Positions 7,195 to 14,965 of a stretch of DNA of 34,323 nucleotides are shown piece by piece (position 1 is the stretch's first letter; each line of letters starts with the position of its first letter). The stretch is from positions 1-34,323 of the forward strand of contig NZ_BCRJ01000014.1 in assembly GCF_001552535.1 (NCBI RefSeq). The letters are read 5' to 3'. Source of the stretch: Nocardioides jensenii JCM 1364 = NBRC 14755 (GTDB lineage Bacteria; Actinomycetota; Actinomycetes; Propionibacteriales; Nocardioidaceae). The notes under the pieces are model-generated. The model saw only the letters and a list, made by a program, of their open reading frames with translations, was not told where the DNA came from and ran no database searches. The translations under genes and the position numbers were made by a program.

Positions 7195-7659
7195 CTACTG
7201 ACCTGACTTGTTGCGGAACTGCTCCACGAGCCCCTGGAGGTCGCTCATCCCGCGGGCGTAGGCCTCACTGATCTCGGCCACGTTGGCCTGGGCCTCGTCG
7301 AGGTCGAGCGTCGGAGGTTGCTGGCCGAGCTCGGTCAGCGTCTCGCGGCGACGCGCTTCGAAGTCCTCACGGGCCAGGCGGCTGACCCGCACGATCTCGG
7401 CGGCCAGGTCCACGGAGGGCATCCGCATGGCGCGGGGGTCCAGGGTCAGGCCGCAGAAGCCGTCGGCGGCGTTGTAGGTCGCCTTGATGTACTCGTCGTC
7501 GTCCGTGGCCACACCCTCGAGATCCTTGATCTTGTCCTGGGCGTCCTTCATGGCCGTCATGCGGGCCTGCATGTTCTCCGGGAGCCCCTCGGCGCGCAAG
7601 GACCCGGCAAGGTCCTGGAACGACTTGAGGCTGGAGAGGTCCGGACGTGGGAAGTTCAT
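7195..7659 (-). CDS. YbaB/EbfC-like (EspL-like) protein, second copy
   Basis: A 154-residue protein with the same plan as the one at 3767-4168. A leading helix (residues 28-48) is followed by a short strand region (about 55-75, DEYIKATYNAADGFCGLTLDP) and a long charged helix (85-150). It has about 30 extra N-terminal residues. The shared 'D-DDEYIKAT / DDDELVTAT' start of the strand region suggests the two are distant paralogues. The start is ATG 7659 with AGGAG 5 bases upstream. It lies 59 bases after the second mycosin on the same strand and may share its transcript. An EspL-like accessory role in type VII secretion is inferred; DNA binding is the alternative. Confidence 0.75.
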   Translation of the reverse strand: MNFPRPDLSSLKSFQDLAGSLRAEGLPENMQARMTAMKDAQDKIKDLEGVATDDDEYIKATYNAADGFCGLTLDPRAMRMPSVDLAAEIVRVSRLAREDFEARRRETLTELGQQPPTLDLDEAQANVAEISEAYARGMSDLQGLVEQFRNKSGQ

Positions 7660-7718
7660 GGGTGCTCCTGGATCGCGTGTCTCGTCGTCATCATTGAATC
7701 ATCTCGTCCACGAGGCAA

Positions 7719-8963
7719 TCACCGGGACGACGAGGCCCCGGAGTCGGCCTGACGACGTTCGGCCGTGTGCCGCCATGCGACGCTGCCGACGGCGAAGAGC
7801 AGACCCGCGCCCAGCAGGCCCGCGGCGACTGCGTAGGCCCGGTCTCGCAGGGTGTGGTCGGGCGGGTCCGGGAGGTCCGGTGCGGGGACGGGGGGCGCGG
7901 ACTGGGCCTTCGGCAGGATCCGCGAGTCGTCGCGCTCGGCGGTGACCGCCAGATAGGGGTTGACGATGCCCCAGCCATAGCCGTCGTCGGGCACACTCAC
8001 CCCCGGCCGATCGGCCGTGGCCTTGATGCGATTCACGACCTCGGCGGCGGAGAGGTCCGGGTGGCGCTCGAGGATGAGTGCAGCGGTGGCACTCACGAAC
8101 GGGGCCGCGAAGCTCGTGCCCTTCCGGGCGGCGTAGCCCTCGATCTGTGTGGGGGTGACGATGTCGTTGCCCGGGGCGGACACCCCGACGTAGTCACCCG
8201 TGACCGAGAACGACGCCAGCTGGTCGAAGGCGTCGGTCGCGCCGACGGCGATGAGGTTGTCGAACTCCTTCTCGCCCGCATACTCGGCCGGGTAGGTCTC
8301 CGGCGGTCCGTCGCCCTCGAGGTTGCCGGACGCGATGACGACCACGACGTCCTTGCGCCGTGCGTGCTCCAGGGCCGCCCGCAGCTCGGGGGTGTCCGAC
8401 GCCGTCAACGACAGGTTGATGATGTCGGCGCCGCCATCGACTGCGAGGGTGATGCCGCGCGCCAGGGTCGGTGAATCGCCTCCGAAGTCCATGGCCGCGC
8501 TGTCGAGAAACTTGATCGGCATGATGGTGGCATCGGGCGCGAGCCCCATGAACCCGAAGCCATCCTGTTGCGGGGACGCGATGACCGAGGCGACCCCCGT
8601 GCCGTGGCCGCCCTCCTTCTCACAGTCCAGGATGTCGGCGCCCCCGAGTGGTGGCCGCATGACGTTGAAGGGCTTGGTGATCGCGATCGTGCGCGTCTGC
8701 GGGTGCAGCTGGGTCAAACCGCTGTCAACGACGGCGACGGTGACTCCGCGCCCGGTCGCGAACTGGTGCACGCGGTCGAACCCCAGTCGTTGTTGTGCCC
8801 AGGGGATCTCGGCCGGGGCGTCCCCGCCCTTCGCGACCTGACAGGTCGGAGCCACGGCGGCAGGGGAGGGTGCGGCCCATGCGGGGACCACGAGCGAACC
8901 CAGGGCGAATGCCAGGGCGGCGGCCAGGTTGATGCGCCTCATCGGTCCGTGGAGCTTGCTCAC
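7719..8963 (-). CDS. mycP: Mycosin-type S8 serine protease, second copy
   Basis: A 414-residue exported subtilase. The signal peptide (residues 1-30, ending AWA) is followed by a catalytic domain with Asp80 (AVVDSGL), His120 (GGHGTG), oxyanion Asn214 (ASGNLEG) and Ser284 (GTSFAAP). Cys41 and Cys114 could pair, as in mycosins. A Pro-rich linker (355-370), one membrane helix (376-397) and a short basic tail complete the mycosin layout. GTG 8963 was chosen because a -10 box ends 7 bases before it, suggesting a leaderless mRNA; neither this start nor ATG 8942 has a good ribosome site. It differs clearly from the 254-1546 protein, whose serine motif is GTSDA, so it is an older paralogue rather than a recent copy. 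Confidence 0.88.
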   Translation of the reverse strand: MSKLHGPMRRINLAAALAFALGSLVVPAWAAPSPAAVAPTCQVAKGGDAPAEIPWAQQRLGFDRVHQFATGRGVTVAVVDSGLTQLHPQTRTIAITKPFNVMRPPLGGADILDCEKEGGHGTGVASVIASPQQDGFGFMGLAPDATIMPIKFLDSAAMDFGGDSPTLARGITLAVDGGADIINLSLTASDTPELRAALEHARRKDVVVVIASGNLEGDGPPETYPAEYAGEKEFDNLIAVGATDAFDQLASFSVTGDYVGVSAPGNDIVTPTQIEGYAARKGTSFAAPFVSATAALILERHPDLSAAEVVNRIKATADRPGVSVPDDGYGWGIVNPYLAVTAERDDSRILPKAQSAPPVPAPDLPDPPDHTLRDRAYAVAAGLLGAGLLFAVGSVAWRHTAERRQADSGASSSR

Positions 8964-8970
8964 CCGAGTC

Positions 8971-8998
8971 AGGTTAGTCTTCGCGACCGCGCTGGCAA
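8971..8998 (-). promoter_or_regulatory. Putative leaderless promoter for the second mycosin
   Basis: On the reverse strand TTGCCA (8998-8993), a 16-base spacer and TAACCT (8976-8971) form a sigma-70-type promoter. The GTG start lies 7 bases downstream, where transcription would begin, so the mRNA would have no leader. Leaderless mRNAs are frequent in actinobacteria. Confidence 0.45.
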
Positions 8999-9036
8999 CA
9001 ACCGGGAAGCCCCGGCGTGCTGACCGGGTCTCGTGA

Positions 9037-9696
9037 TCAGCCGGACACGTACCGCGACGGCGAGGGCGTCCTGGAACCGTGGTCGGTGGACGCGGTTGAC
9101 CGCGTCGCGCTCGTGGGGTGCTGGTCTCCGAGTGGCCCGGGTGTCGGCACCTTGACGCGTGGCGCTTCGCGGCGACGCTTGCGGAACACGTGCTGGCGGA
9201 TCGCGAGGGCGCCCAGGCAGAGGGCATACCCGGTGATGAGGGCGCCGGCGTGGTGCGCCAGGCCTGCCACGACTGCTTGCACGACACCGTCGCCGGCATC
9301 GGCGATGACGCCGGGGGAGGCGAACGCGAGCAGGCAGAAGATGCCGAGCATCATCAGCGGTGGCAGGACCCCCACGGTGAACGAGTCGGCGAGTCGCACC
9401 CGCAGTGCCATGATCACGCAGGCAGCCACGAACGCACCGTCGAAGAGCCAGGTGATCTCGCGGTGGATGGCCAGGTCGAGGATCACCGCGGTGAGCGCGA
9501 TGGCGATCCCGAGAGCGGCTACCAGCCGTCCGGGTTCGGTGCCCTCTTCCCAGAGGGTGCGCGCACGGGCCACAGGGCCACGGTAGGGCCGAGTCGCCTT
9601 CCGGGACGCGCGGCGCGCCGGTTCATGCTTCTCGGACCGACGCGGCTGGGGGATCGCTCGACGAGCACCGGGTGGGCGCTGTCGGTTCTCGGACAC
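9037..9696 (-). CDS. DUF6542-like four-helix membrane protein
   Basis: A 219-residue protein. A basic, Pro/Arg-rich N-terminal region (about 1-55) is followed by about four membrane helices (from GRLVAALGIAIALTAVILDL, then GAFVAACVIMAL, VLPPLMMLGIFCLLAF and ALITGYALCLGALAI) and a polar tail. The layout and the position beside rmuC match actinobacterial DUF6542-type membrane proteins, whose function is unknown. GTG 9696 was chosen since AGGG lies 8 bases upstream; GTG 9705 is an in-frame alternative. Only 10 bases separate it from the rmuC stop, so the two are likely co-transcribed. Confidence 0.7.
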   Translation of the reverse strand: MSENRQRPPGARRAIPQPRRSEKHEPARRASRKATRPYRGPVARARTLWEEGTEPGRLVAALGIAIALTAVILDLAIHREITWLFDGAFVAACVIMALRVRLADSFTVGVLPPLMMLGIFCLLAFASPGVIADAGDGVVQAVVAGLAHHAGALITGYALCLGALAIRQHVFRKRRREAPRVKVPTPGPLGDQHPTSATRSTASTDHGSRTPSPSRYVSG

Positions 9697-9706
9697 GAAG
9701 GTCACC

Positions 9707-10867
9707 CTAGCCAGTGCGGCGTTCGTCGCCCACCTCCGGCCCGGTCGGGGTCGCTGCGGGGAGCTCGCCGCGAGGCTCGGCGACGGCGTCGAGCAGCTCG
9801 CTGGCGGTGAGCGGCCGGGGAGAGTCACTGACCGAGGTCGGGGCCTCGAGGGCCTCACCGCTGACGCCCAGCTCGTCGAACCGGCGAGCGGTCACGAACA
9901 CGCGAGACTCCAGGGACCCGACGGCACGGTTGTAGGCCTCGACCGAGGACTTGAGCGAGCGGCCGACCTTGTCGAGATGGCCCCCCATCACTCCGAGGCG
10001 GGTGTAGAGATCGCGACCGAGCTCGTGGATCTGGCGCGTCTGGTCGACCAGCCGTTCCTGGGTCCACCCGTGGGCGACGGTCTTGAGCAGTGCGATGAGC
10101 GTCGTCGGCGTGGCGAGCACGACGTTGCGCGTGGCGGCGTACTCCAGGAGCGCTCGATCGCCGTCGAGGGCGGAGGAGAGGAAGGACTCGCCGGGCAGGA
10201 ACAGCACCACGAACTCGGGCGCATCGGTCAGCGCCTGCCAGTAGCGCTTGGACGACAGTGCGTCGACGTGGCCACGGACCTGGCGGGCGTGGCGCGCCAG
10301 GTGGGCCTCACGGATGTCGTCGTCGTCAGCCTCGGTGGCGGTGAGGAACGCGTCGAGCGGGACCTTGCTGTCGACCACCACGTCGCGACCACCGGCGAGG
10401 TGGACCACCATGTCCGGCCTGAGAGCGGCCCCGTCGACGACCACCTGGTGCTGCTCGGTGAAGTCGCACCGGTCGACCAGACCGGCCAGCTCGACGGCGC
10501 GACGCAGCTGCATCTCGCCCCACTGGCCCCGCACCTGCGGCTTGCGGAGGGCGGTGGAGAGGGACGAGGTCTCACGACGCAGCCCCTCGGCGGAGAGGCG
10601 CACGTCTTCGACCTGCTGGCGCAGCTGTCCCTGCCAGGCAGCCCGGTTGTGCTCGAGGTCGCGCATCTGGTCGGCGAGCCGATCGAGCCCGTCCTTCAGG
10701 ACGGTGTCGTCGGCGACGCGCCGCTCGAGCGCGGCCACCGACTCGCGCGCGTCCACGGCAGTGACGCTCTCTCGCGAGCGTGCCCACGCCAGGATCGCGA
10801 GCGCTCCGAGGAGCGTCCCGACCGCGAGGCCGATGAGAAGCATCAAGATCTCCATGCCCTCGAGCAT
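9707..10867 (-). CDS. rmuC: DNA recombination protein RmuC
   Basis: A 386-residue RmuC family protein, proposed from E. coli work to limit recombination at inverted repeats. An N-terminal membrane helix (MEILMLLIGLAVGTLLGALA) precedes a predicted coiled coil (about 40-105). The conserved RmuC nuclease-like core follows, with motifs RGQWGEMQLRR, LRPDMVVHLAGGRDVVVDSKVPLDAFL, FLPGESFLSSAL and TPTTLIALLKTVAHGW. The aspartate and the D-S-K trio in this core match the PD-(D/E)xK-like pattern of the family. The start is uncertain: ATG 10867 has a weak GGTGG 8 bases before it, ATG 10855 begins the usual family N-terminus, and GTG 10879 is also in frame. Confidence 0.92.
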   Translation of the reverse strand: MLEGMEILMLLIGLAVGTLLGALAILAWARSRESVTAVDARESVAALERRVADDTVLKDGLDRLADQMRDLEHNRAAWQGQLRQQVEDVRLSAEGLRRETSSLSTALRKPQVRGQWGEMQLRRAVELAGLVDRCDFTEQHQVVVDGAALRPDMVVHLAGGRDVVVDSKVPLDAFLTATEADDDDIREAHLARHARQVRGHVDALSSKRYWQALTDAPEFVVLFLPGESFLSSALDGDRALLEYAATRNVVLATPTTLIALLKTVAHGWTQERLVDQTRQIHELGRDLYTRLGVMGGHLDKVGRSLKSSVEAYNRAVGSLESRVFVTARRFDELGVSGEALEAPTSVSDSPRPLTASELLDAVAEPRGELPAATPTGPEVGDERRTG

Positions 10868-10935
10868 GGACCAGACCACCGACAGTGGCGGACAGGTAGG
10901 CGGCCAGCGCCCACCGCGCCGTCCCTCCGTCCGGC

Positions 10936-11916
10936 TCAGCCGGCAGCTCCGAGCGCCCCGCGGAAGGTTCGACGGTAGGCGCTCGGCGACACCCCGGCCA
11001 CGGTGCGCAGGTGTTGGCGCAGCGAGGCGCCGGTGCCCAACCCGGCGCGCGCCGCGACCAGGTCGACGGGCAGATCGGTGGTCTCGAGCAGCCGCTGGGC
11101 GTAGCGGATGCGCTGGGCGGTGAGCCAGGCACCGGGGGAGTGGCCGGTCTCGGCGCGGAAGCGTCGGGCAAAGGTACGCACGCTCATCCGCGCCTGGGCA
11201 GCCAGCTCGCTCACCGCGATCGGCAGGTCGAGGTGGGCCAGGGCCCAGTCACGGGCGCCCGCGGTCGACTCGTCGACTGCCTCGGGCAGCGGCTTCTCGA
11301 TGAACTGGGCCTGGCCGCCGTCGCGCCACGGCGGCACGACGCAGTAGCGCGCGACGTGATTGGCCACGTCGCTGCCGTGGTCGTGGCGGACGACGTGCAG
11401 GCAGAGGTCCATGCCGGCGGCCAGCCCGGCCGAGGTCAGCACGTCGCCGTCGTCGACGAAGAGTGCGTTCTCGTCGAGGTCGACGTGGGGGTAGAGGGAG
11501 CGGAAGGACTCGGCGTGCGACCAGTGGGTGGTCGCTCGGCGCCCGTCGAGCAGGCCGGCCGCGGCCAGCACGAAGGCACCGGTGCAGATCGACATCAGGC
11601 GGGTGCCCGGGCGGATCAGGTCGAACGCGGCCCGCAGGTCGGGCGTCAGTACGCCGTCGTGGCGCGGCCCCCGGGTCTGGGTGCCGGGAATGATCACGGT
11701 GTCGGCGGTCGCGATGGCCCCGATGCTGCTGTGTGGCGCGATGTCATAGCCCGACGAGGTGGAGACGGGCTTCCCGTCGAGGCTGGCCACCGTGACGTCG
11801 TACCTCGGGGCGGCGTCGTCGGTGTTGGCCGTGCCGAAGACCAGGGTCGGGATGACGAGGTCGTAGCCGATCACCGGCGGCAGCGCGAGAACGACGATGC
11901 GGTGCGGAACGCTCAT
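10936..11916 (-). CDS. GlxA-family transcriptional regulator (DJ-1/PfpI plus AraC HTH)
   Basis: A 326-residue cytoplasmic regulator. The N-terminal DJ-1/PfpI (glutamine amidotransferase-like) domain (about 5-190) carries a nucleophile-elbow cysteine in SICTGAFVLAAAGLLDGRRATTHW. The C-terminal AraC-type DNA-binding domain (about 215-320) has two helix-turn-helix units (LAAQARMSVRTFARRF and LVAARAGLGTGASLRQHLR). Members of this family sense small metabolites and usually activate a neighbouring gene. It is divergent from an MFS transporter starting 71 bases away, the likely target. A small inverted repeat lies between them. The ligand is unknown. Confidence 0.9.
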   Translation of the reverse strand: MSVPHRIVVLALPPVIGYDLVIPTLVFGTANTDDAAPRYDVTVASLDGKPVSTSSGYDIAPHSSIGAIATADTVIIPGTQTRGPRHDGVLTPDLRAAFDLIRPGTRLMSICTGAFVLAAAGLLDGRRATTHWSHAESFRSLYPHVDLDENALFVDDGDVLTSAGLAAGMDLCLHVVRHDHGSDVANHVARYCVVPPWRDGGQAQFIEKPLPEAVDESTAGARDWALAHLDLPIAVSELAAQARMSVRTFARRFRAETGHSPGAWLTAQRIRYAQRLLETTDLPVDLVAARAGLGTGASLRQHLRTVAGVSPSAYRRTFRGALGAAG

Positions 11917-11936
11917 GGCAGGATTCTTTCATACAT

Positions 11937-11950
11937 TGGCCATTCGGCCA
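11937..11950. promoter_or_regulatory. Inverted repeat in the glxA-like/MFS intergenic region, possible operator
   Basis: TGGCC-ATTC-GGCCA, a 5-base inverted repeat, lies in the 70-base gap between the divergent regulator and transporter starts. Its position would allow one regulator to control both genes. The repeat is short and could be chance in GC-rich DNA. Confidence 0.3.
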
Positions 11951-11986
11951 CTCGTTCGTCGAGTTGATCTCCGCGAAAATCATCGG

Positions 11987-13303
11987 GTGATCGACTCCGA
12001 GCCCCTGGCCGAACGCCCGCCCAAGACCCCGCGACTGCACCCTGCCTGGACGGTTGCGGTCGTCGCGTTCGTGACCCTGGTCGGTGCTGCCGCCTTCCGT
12101 TCCGTGCCCGGCATCCTGCTCGACCCCTTGCACCACGAGTTCGGTTGGGCGCACGCCACCATCGGCTCCGCGGTCTCCCTCAACCTCGTGCTGTTCGGCC
12201 TGATCTCACCGTTCGCGGCCGCACTGATGGACACCTTCGGCGTGCGTCGCGTGGTGATCCTCGCCCTGCTGCTGGTCTCCCTCGGCAGTGGACTCACCGT
12301 GTTCATGACCCAGCCGTGGCACCTGGTCGCCACGTGGGGCCTGCTGGTCGGCGTCGGCACAGGGTCGATGTCGATGGCGTTCGTCGCCACCGTCACCAGC
12401 CGCTGGTTCGTCGCGCGACGCGGTCTCGTGGCCGGCATCCTGACCGCAGGCTCGGCCACCGGCCAGCTGATCTTCCTGCCGCTGATCGCGATGGTGGCCG
12501 GCAACCACGGATGGCGAACGGCGTCGCTCCTGGCCGCAGGGGCTGCACTGGCCGTCGTACCGATCGTGTGGCTGTGGCTGCGTGACCACCCGCACGACCT
12601 CGGCGTCACGGCCTACGGCGCGACGGAGGAAGACCCCGGGCCCGACCGGCACACCGGTGTCGGATCGAGCGCCGGCCGCGCGATCCGGGTGCTGATCACG
12701 GCGCTGGGCTCGCGCACGTTCTGGCTGCTGAGCCTGGGCTTCGCGATCTGCGGCATGTCGACCAACGGGCTGATCCAGACGCACTTCGTGCCGGCCGCGC
12801 ACGACCACGGCATGCCCACGACCCTGGCCGCCGGGCTGCTGGCGGTGATCGGTGTCTTCGACGTCGTCGGCACCATCGCGTCCGGATGGCTCAGCGACCG
12901 GGTCGACCCGCGGCTTCTGCTGGTCGTCTACTACCTGCTGCGTGGTGTCTCACTGATGCTGCTGCCCTCACTGCTCGGCCCGAGCGTCGAGCCGCCGACG
13001 TGGGCGTTCATCGTGTTCTACGGCCTCGACTGGGTGGCCACGGTGCCGCCCACGGTGCTGCTGGCACGCGAGGCGTTCGGAGCCGACGGGCCGATCGTGT
13101 TCGGCTGGATCTTCGCCTCCCACCAACTCGGTGCCGCGGTCGCCGCGACCGGCGCCGGATTCATCCGTGACGTGCAGGGAACCTATGCGCCGGCGTTCGT
13201 CATCACCGGGGCGCTGTGCCTGGTCGCTGCCGTGGCCTCGGCCTCGATCCGCCGGGTGCCGGTGGTCGACGCGCCCTCACCACAGCCGGCGCTGATGGAC
13301 TGA
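11987..13303 (+). CDS. MFS transporter (12 membrane helices)
   Basis: A 438-residue major facilitator superfamily protein with about 12 hydrophobic helices in two halves, joined by a cytoplasmic loop near residues 205-230 (GATEEDPGPDRHTGVGSS). Motif A-like loops appear in both halves (LMDTFGVRRVV after helix 2; GWLSDRVDPRLLL after helix 8). The sequence resembles the monocarboxylate/oxalate-formate antiporter branch, but the substrate cannot be read from sequence. GTG 11987 is chosen because the earlier in-frame ATG (11897) would overlap the divergent regulator and add a non-hydrophobic extension; no clear ribosome site is seen. Likely regulated by the adjacent GlxA-type protein. Confidence 0.88.
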   Translation: MIDSEPLAERPPKTPRLHPAWTVAVVAFVTLVGAAAFRSVPGILLDPLHHEFGWAHATIGSAVSLNLVLFGLISPFAAALMDTFGVRRVVILALLLVSLGSGLTVFMTQPWHLVATWGLLVGVGTGSMSMAFVATVTSRWFVARRGLVAGILTAGSATGQLIFLPLIAMVAGNHGWRTASLLAAGAALAVVPIVWLWLRDHPHDLGVTAYGATEEDPGPDRHTGVGSSAGRAIRVLITALGSRTFWLLSLGFAICGMSTNGLIQTHFVPAAHDHGMPTTLAAGLLAVIGVFDVVGTIASGWLSDRVDPRLLLVVYYLLRGVSLMLLPSLLGPSVEPPTWAFIVFYGLDWVATVPPTVLLAREAFGADGPIVFGWIFASHQLGAAVAATGAGFIRDVQGTYAPAFVITGALCLVAAVASASIRRVPVVDAPSPQPALMD

Positions 13304-13304
13304 G

Positions 13305-13370
13305 CCGGCGGGACCGGAACGACGTCCACCTGGCGACGACGAGGTGGTTCACGGGGAGCCGGACCGCCGG
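13305..13370. terminator. Nested hairpin between convergent MFS and xthA genes
   Basis: An inner stem CCACCT/AGGTGG (13326-13331 with 13342-13347, 10-base loop) lies inside an outer pair CCGGCGG/CCGCCGG (13305-13311 with 13364-13370). The structure fills the 72-base gap between the two stop codons and can serve both directions. No T-tract. Confidence 0.55.
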
Positions 13371-13375
13371 AGGTC

Positions 13376-14167
13376 TCAGGTGAGGTCGACGATGACCGGG
13401 GCGTGGTCGGACGGGCTGCCCTGACCCTGGGCCGGGTCGCGCTCGTCGGTGTCGATGAACGCGCCGGTCACACGCGCCGCGAACGACGGCGAGCCCAGCA
13501 CGAAGTCGATGCGGAGCCCGCGGTTGCGCTCGAAGCGCTGCCGGTAGTAGTCCCAGTAGGTGTAGACCTGCGGTCCCGGGGTGTGCGGCCGGACCACGTC
13601 GACGTACCCGGCTTCGATGAACGACCCGAACGCCTCGCGCTCGGGGACGGTGACGTGCGTGGAGTTCTTGAACTGCGCCATGTCGAAGACGTCCTCGTCG
13701 AGCGGGGCGATGTTCCAGTCGCCGACCAGTGCGGTGTCCTCGGTCAACCAGTCACCGCCGGCCGCTGCCCGCAGGCGGGTCAACCAGTCGAGCTTGTAGG
13801 CGTAGTGGGGGTCGTCGACCTTGCGGCCGTTGGGCACGTAGAGGGACCAGACGCGGACGCCGCCGCACACCGCGCCGATGGCACGCGCCTCGGAGGCCAG
13901 CGGATCGCCGAACTGCGGCATCTCCTCGAAGCCGACCTGGACGTCCTCGAGTCCGACCCGGCTGATCAGAGCCACGCCGTTCCACTGGTTGTAGCCGGCA
14001 GCCGCGACCTCGTAGCCCAGCGACTGCAGGCCCATCAGGGGCAGCTGGTCCTCGCGGGCCTTGGTCTCCTGCAGGGCGAGCACGTCGATCTCGTGGCGCT
14101 GCAGGAATGCCTCGACCCGGTCGATGCGGCTGCGGATCGAGTTGACGTTCCAGGTGGCGATGCGCAT
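13376..14167 (-). CDS. xthA: Exodeoxyribonuclease III (AP endonuclease)
   Basis: A 263-residue exonuclease III family enzyme that cleaves DNA at abasic sites and removes 3' blocking groups in base excision repair. All signature motifs are present: ATWNVNSIRSR at the N-terminus, LQETKA with the metal-binding Glu, YVPNGRKVDDP, GDWNIAP with the catalytic Asp/Asn pair, and a C-terminal SDHAPVIVD with the catalytic Asp-His. Length is normal for the family. ATG 14167 opens directly on the conserved first strand. Divergent from the phospholipid synthase gene at 14228. Confidence 0.95.
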   Translation of the reverse strand: MRIATWNVNSIRSRIDRVEAFLQRHEIDVLALQETKAREDQLPLMGLQSLGYEVAAAGYNQWNGVALISRVGLEDVQVGFEEMPQFGDPLASEARAIGAVCGGVRVWSLYVPNGRKVDDPHYAYKLDWLTRLRAAAGGDWLTEDTALVGDWNIAPLDEDVFDMAQFKNSTHVTVPEREAFGSFIEAGYVDVVRPHTPGPQVYTYWDYYRQRFERNRGLRIDFVLGSPSFAARVTGAFIDTDERDPAQGQGSPSDHAPVIVDLT

Positions 14168-14213
14168 GCGGGCGAATCTACGCGGGATCCCACGCCGGTA
14201 GACGTGGTGCCCC

Positions 14214-14219
14214 TATCGT
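14214..14219 (+). promoter_or_regulatory. Putative -10 box for the pcs gene
   Basis: TATCGT (TAnnnT pattern) ends 8 bases before ATG 14228, which would place the transcript start at or next to the start codon. No convincing -35 box is seen. Confidence 0.3.
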
Positions 14220-14227
14220 TCGTGAGC

Positions 14228-14965
14228 ATGGAGACCACCCGCAGTGCCCGGCTCGCCGCTGCGTCGGTGCACATCTACACCTCACTGGGGGTGGTGCTCG
14301 GCCTGCTGATGGTGCACTTCTCCTACGACGGCGACGTACGCACGGTGCTGTGGCTCTTCCTGGCGGCGATGGTGATCGACGGCTCGGACGGCTTCCTGGC
14401 CAGGCACTTCGAGGTGAAGCGGGTGCTACCGGGATTCGACGGGGCACTGCTGGACAACATCGTCGACTACCTGACCTACGCATTCGCGCCGATGGTGCTG
14501 CTGTGGTCGTGCGGCTACCTGCCCGACGGTGTGCTGGGTGGGGTGACCGCGTCCCTGCCGCTGCTGGCCTCCTGCTTCCAGTTCTGTCGCAGCGACGCGA
14601 AGACCGACGACCACTTCTTCCTCGGCTTCCCGAGCTACTGGAACATCGTCGCGTTCTATGTCGTGGTCTTCGGATGGGGACAGACGACCACGGCGGTGCT
14701 GCTCCTGGTCTTCACGGTCCTGGTCTTCGTGCCGGTGAAATACGTCTATCCCTCGCGCACCGCGACCCTGTGGACGCTCAACATGACGCTGGCGGTGCTG
14801 TGGCTGGTTGCGTTCGCGGCACTGACCGCGCAGGTGCCTGAACCCCACACCTGGTTGGCGATCCTCTCCCTCGCCTACCCCGTCTACTACACCGCGCTGA
14901 GCCTGTGGCTCACCTTCCGGACGGTTCCGGACCGGAGTGCGCCGGACCGGGGTGTTCCGGCCTGA
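14228..14965 (+). CDS. pcs: CDP-alcohol phosphatidyltransferase, phosphatidylcholine synthase type
   Basis: A 245-residue membrane enzyme with about eight hydrophobic helices. The catalytic CDP-alcohol phosphotransferase motif is present as DGSDGFLARHFEVKRVLPGFDGALLDNIVDY, described here in parts: DG-x-x-AR, then G-x3-D-x3-D in GALLDNIVD. The spacing, with the D-G-A-x-L-D-N-x-V-D-Y-x-T-Y ending, is that of bacterial Pcs, which joins choline to CDP-diacylglycerol to make phosphatidylcholine, rather than of PgsA or PssA. The choline specificity is inferred. ATG 14228 is likely leaderless. The 3' end overlaps the convergent PH-domain gene by 56 bases, through a small tandem repeat. Confidence 0.8.
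   Translation: METTRSARLAAASVHIYTSLGVVLGLLMVHFSYDGDVRTVLWLFLAAMVIDGSDGFLARHFEVKRVLPGFDGALLDNIVDYLTYAFAPMVLLWSCGYLPDGVLGGVTASLPLLASCFQFCRSDAKTDDHFFLGFPSYWNIVAFYVVVFGWGQTTTAVLLLVFTVLVFVPVKYVYPSRTATLWTLNMTLAVLWLVAFAALTAQVPEPHTWLAILSLAYPVYYTALSLWLTFRTVPDRSAPDRGVPA

Noticed and set aside
1..8963. Complete type VII secretion system
   Set aside because: Only accessory proteins (mycosins, WXG-like, YbaB-like, PPE-like tail) are seen. No EccB, EccC, EccD or EccE is within the window.
13403..14227. N-terminal extension of the Pcs frame across the xthA gene
   Set aside because: The extension is antisense to xthA and has shadow-like composition. The conserved Pcs sequence begins at ATG 14228.
14927..14960. 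CRISPR-like or mobile-element repeat
   Set aside because: Two short adjacent 15-base units without spacers, in frame with coding sequence; better explained as codon-repeat expansion.
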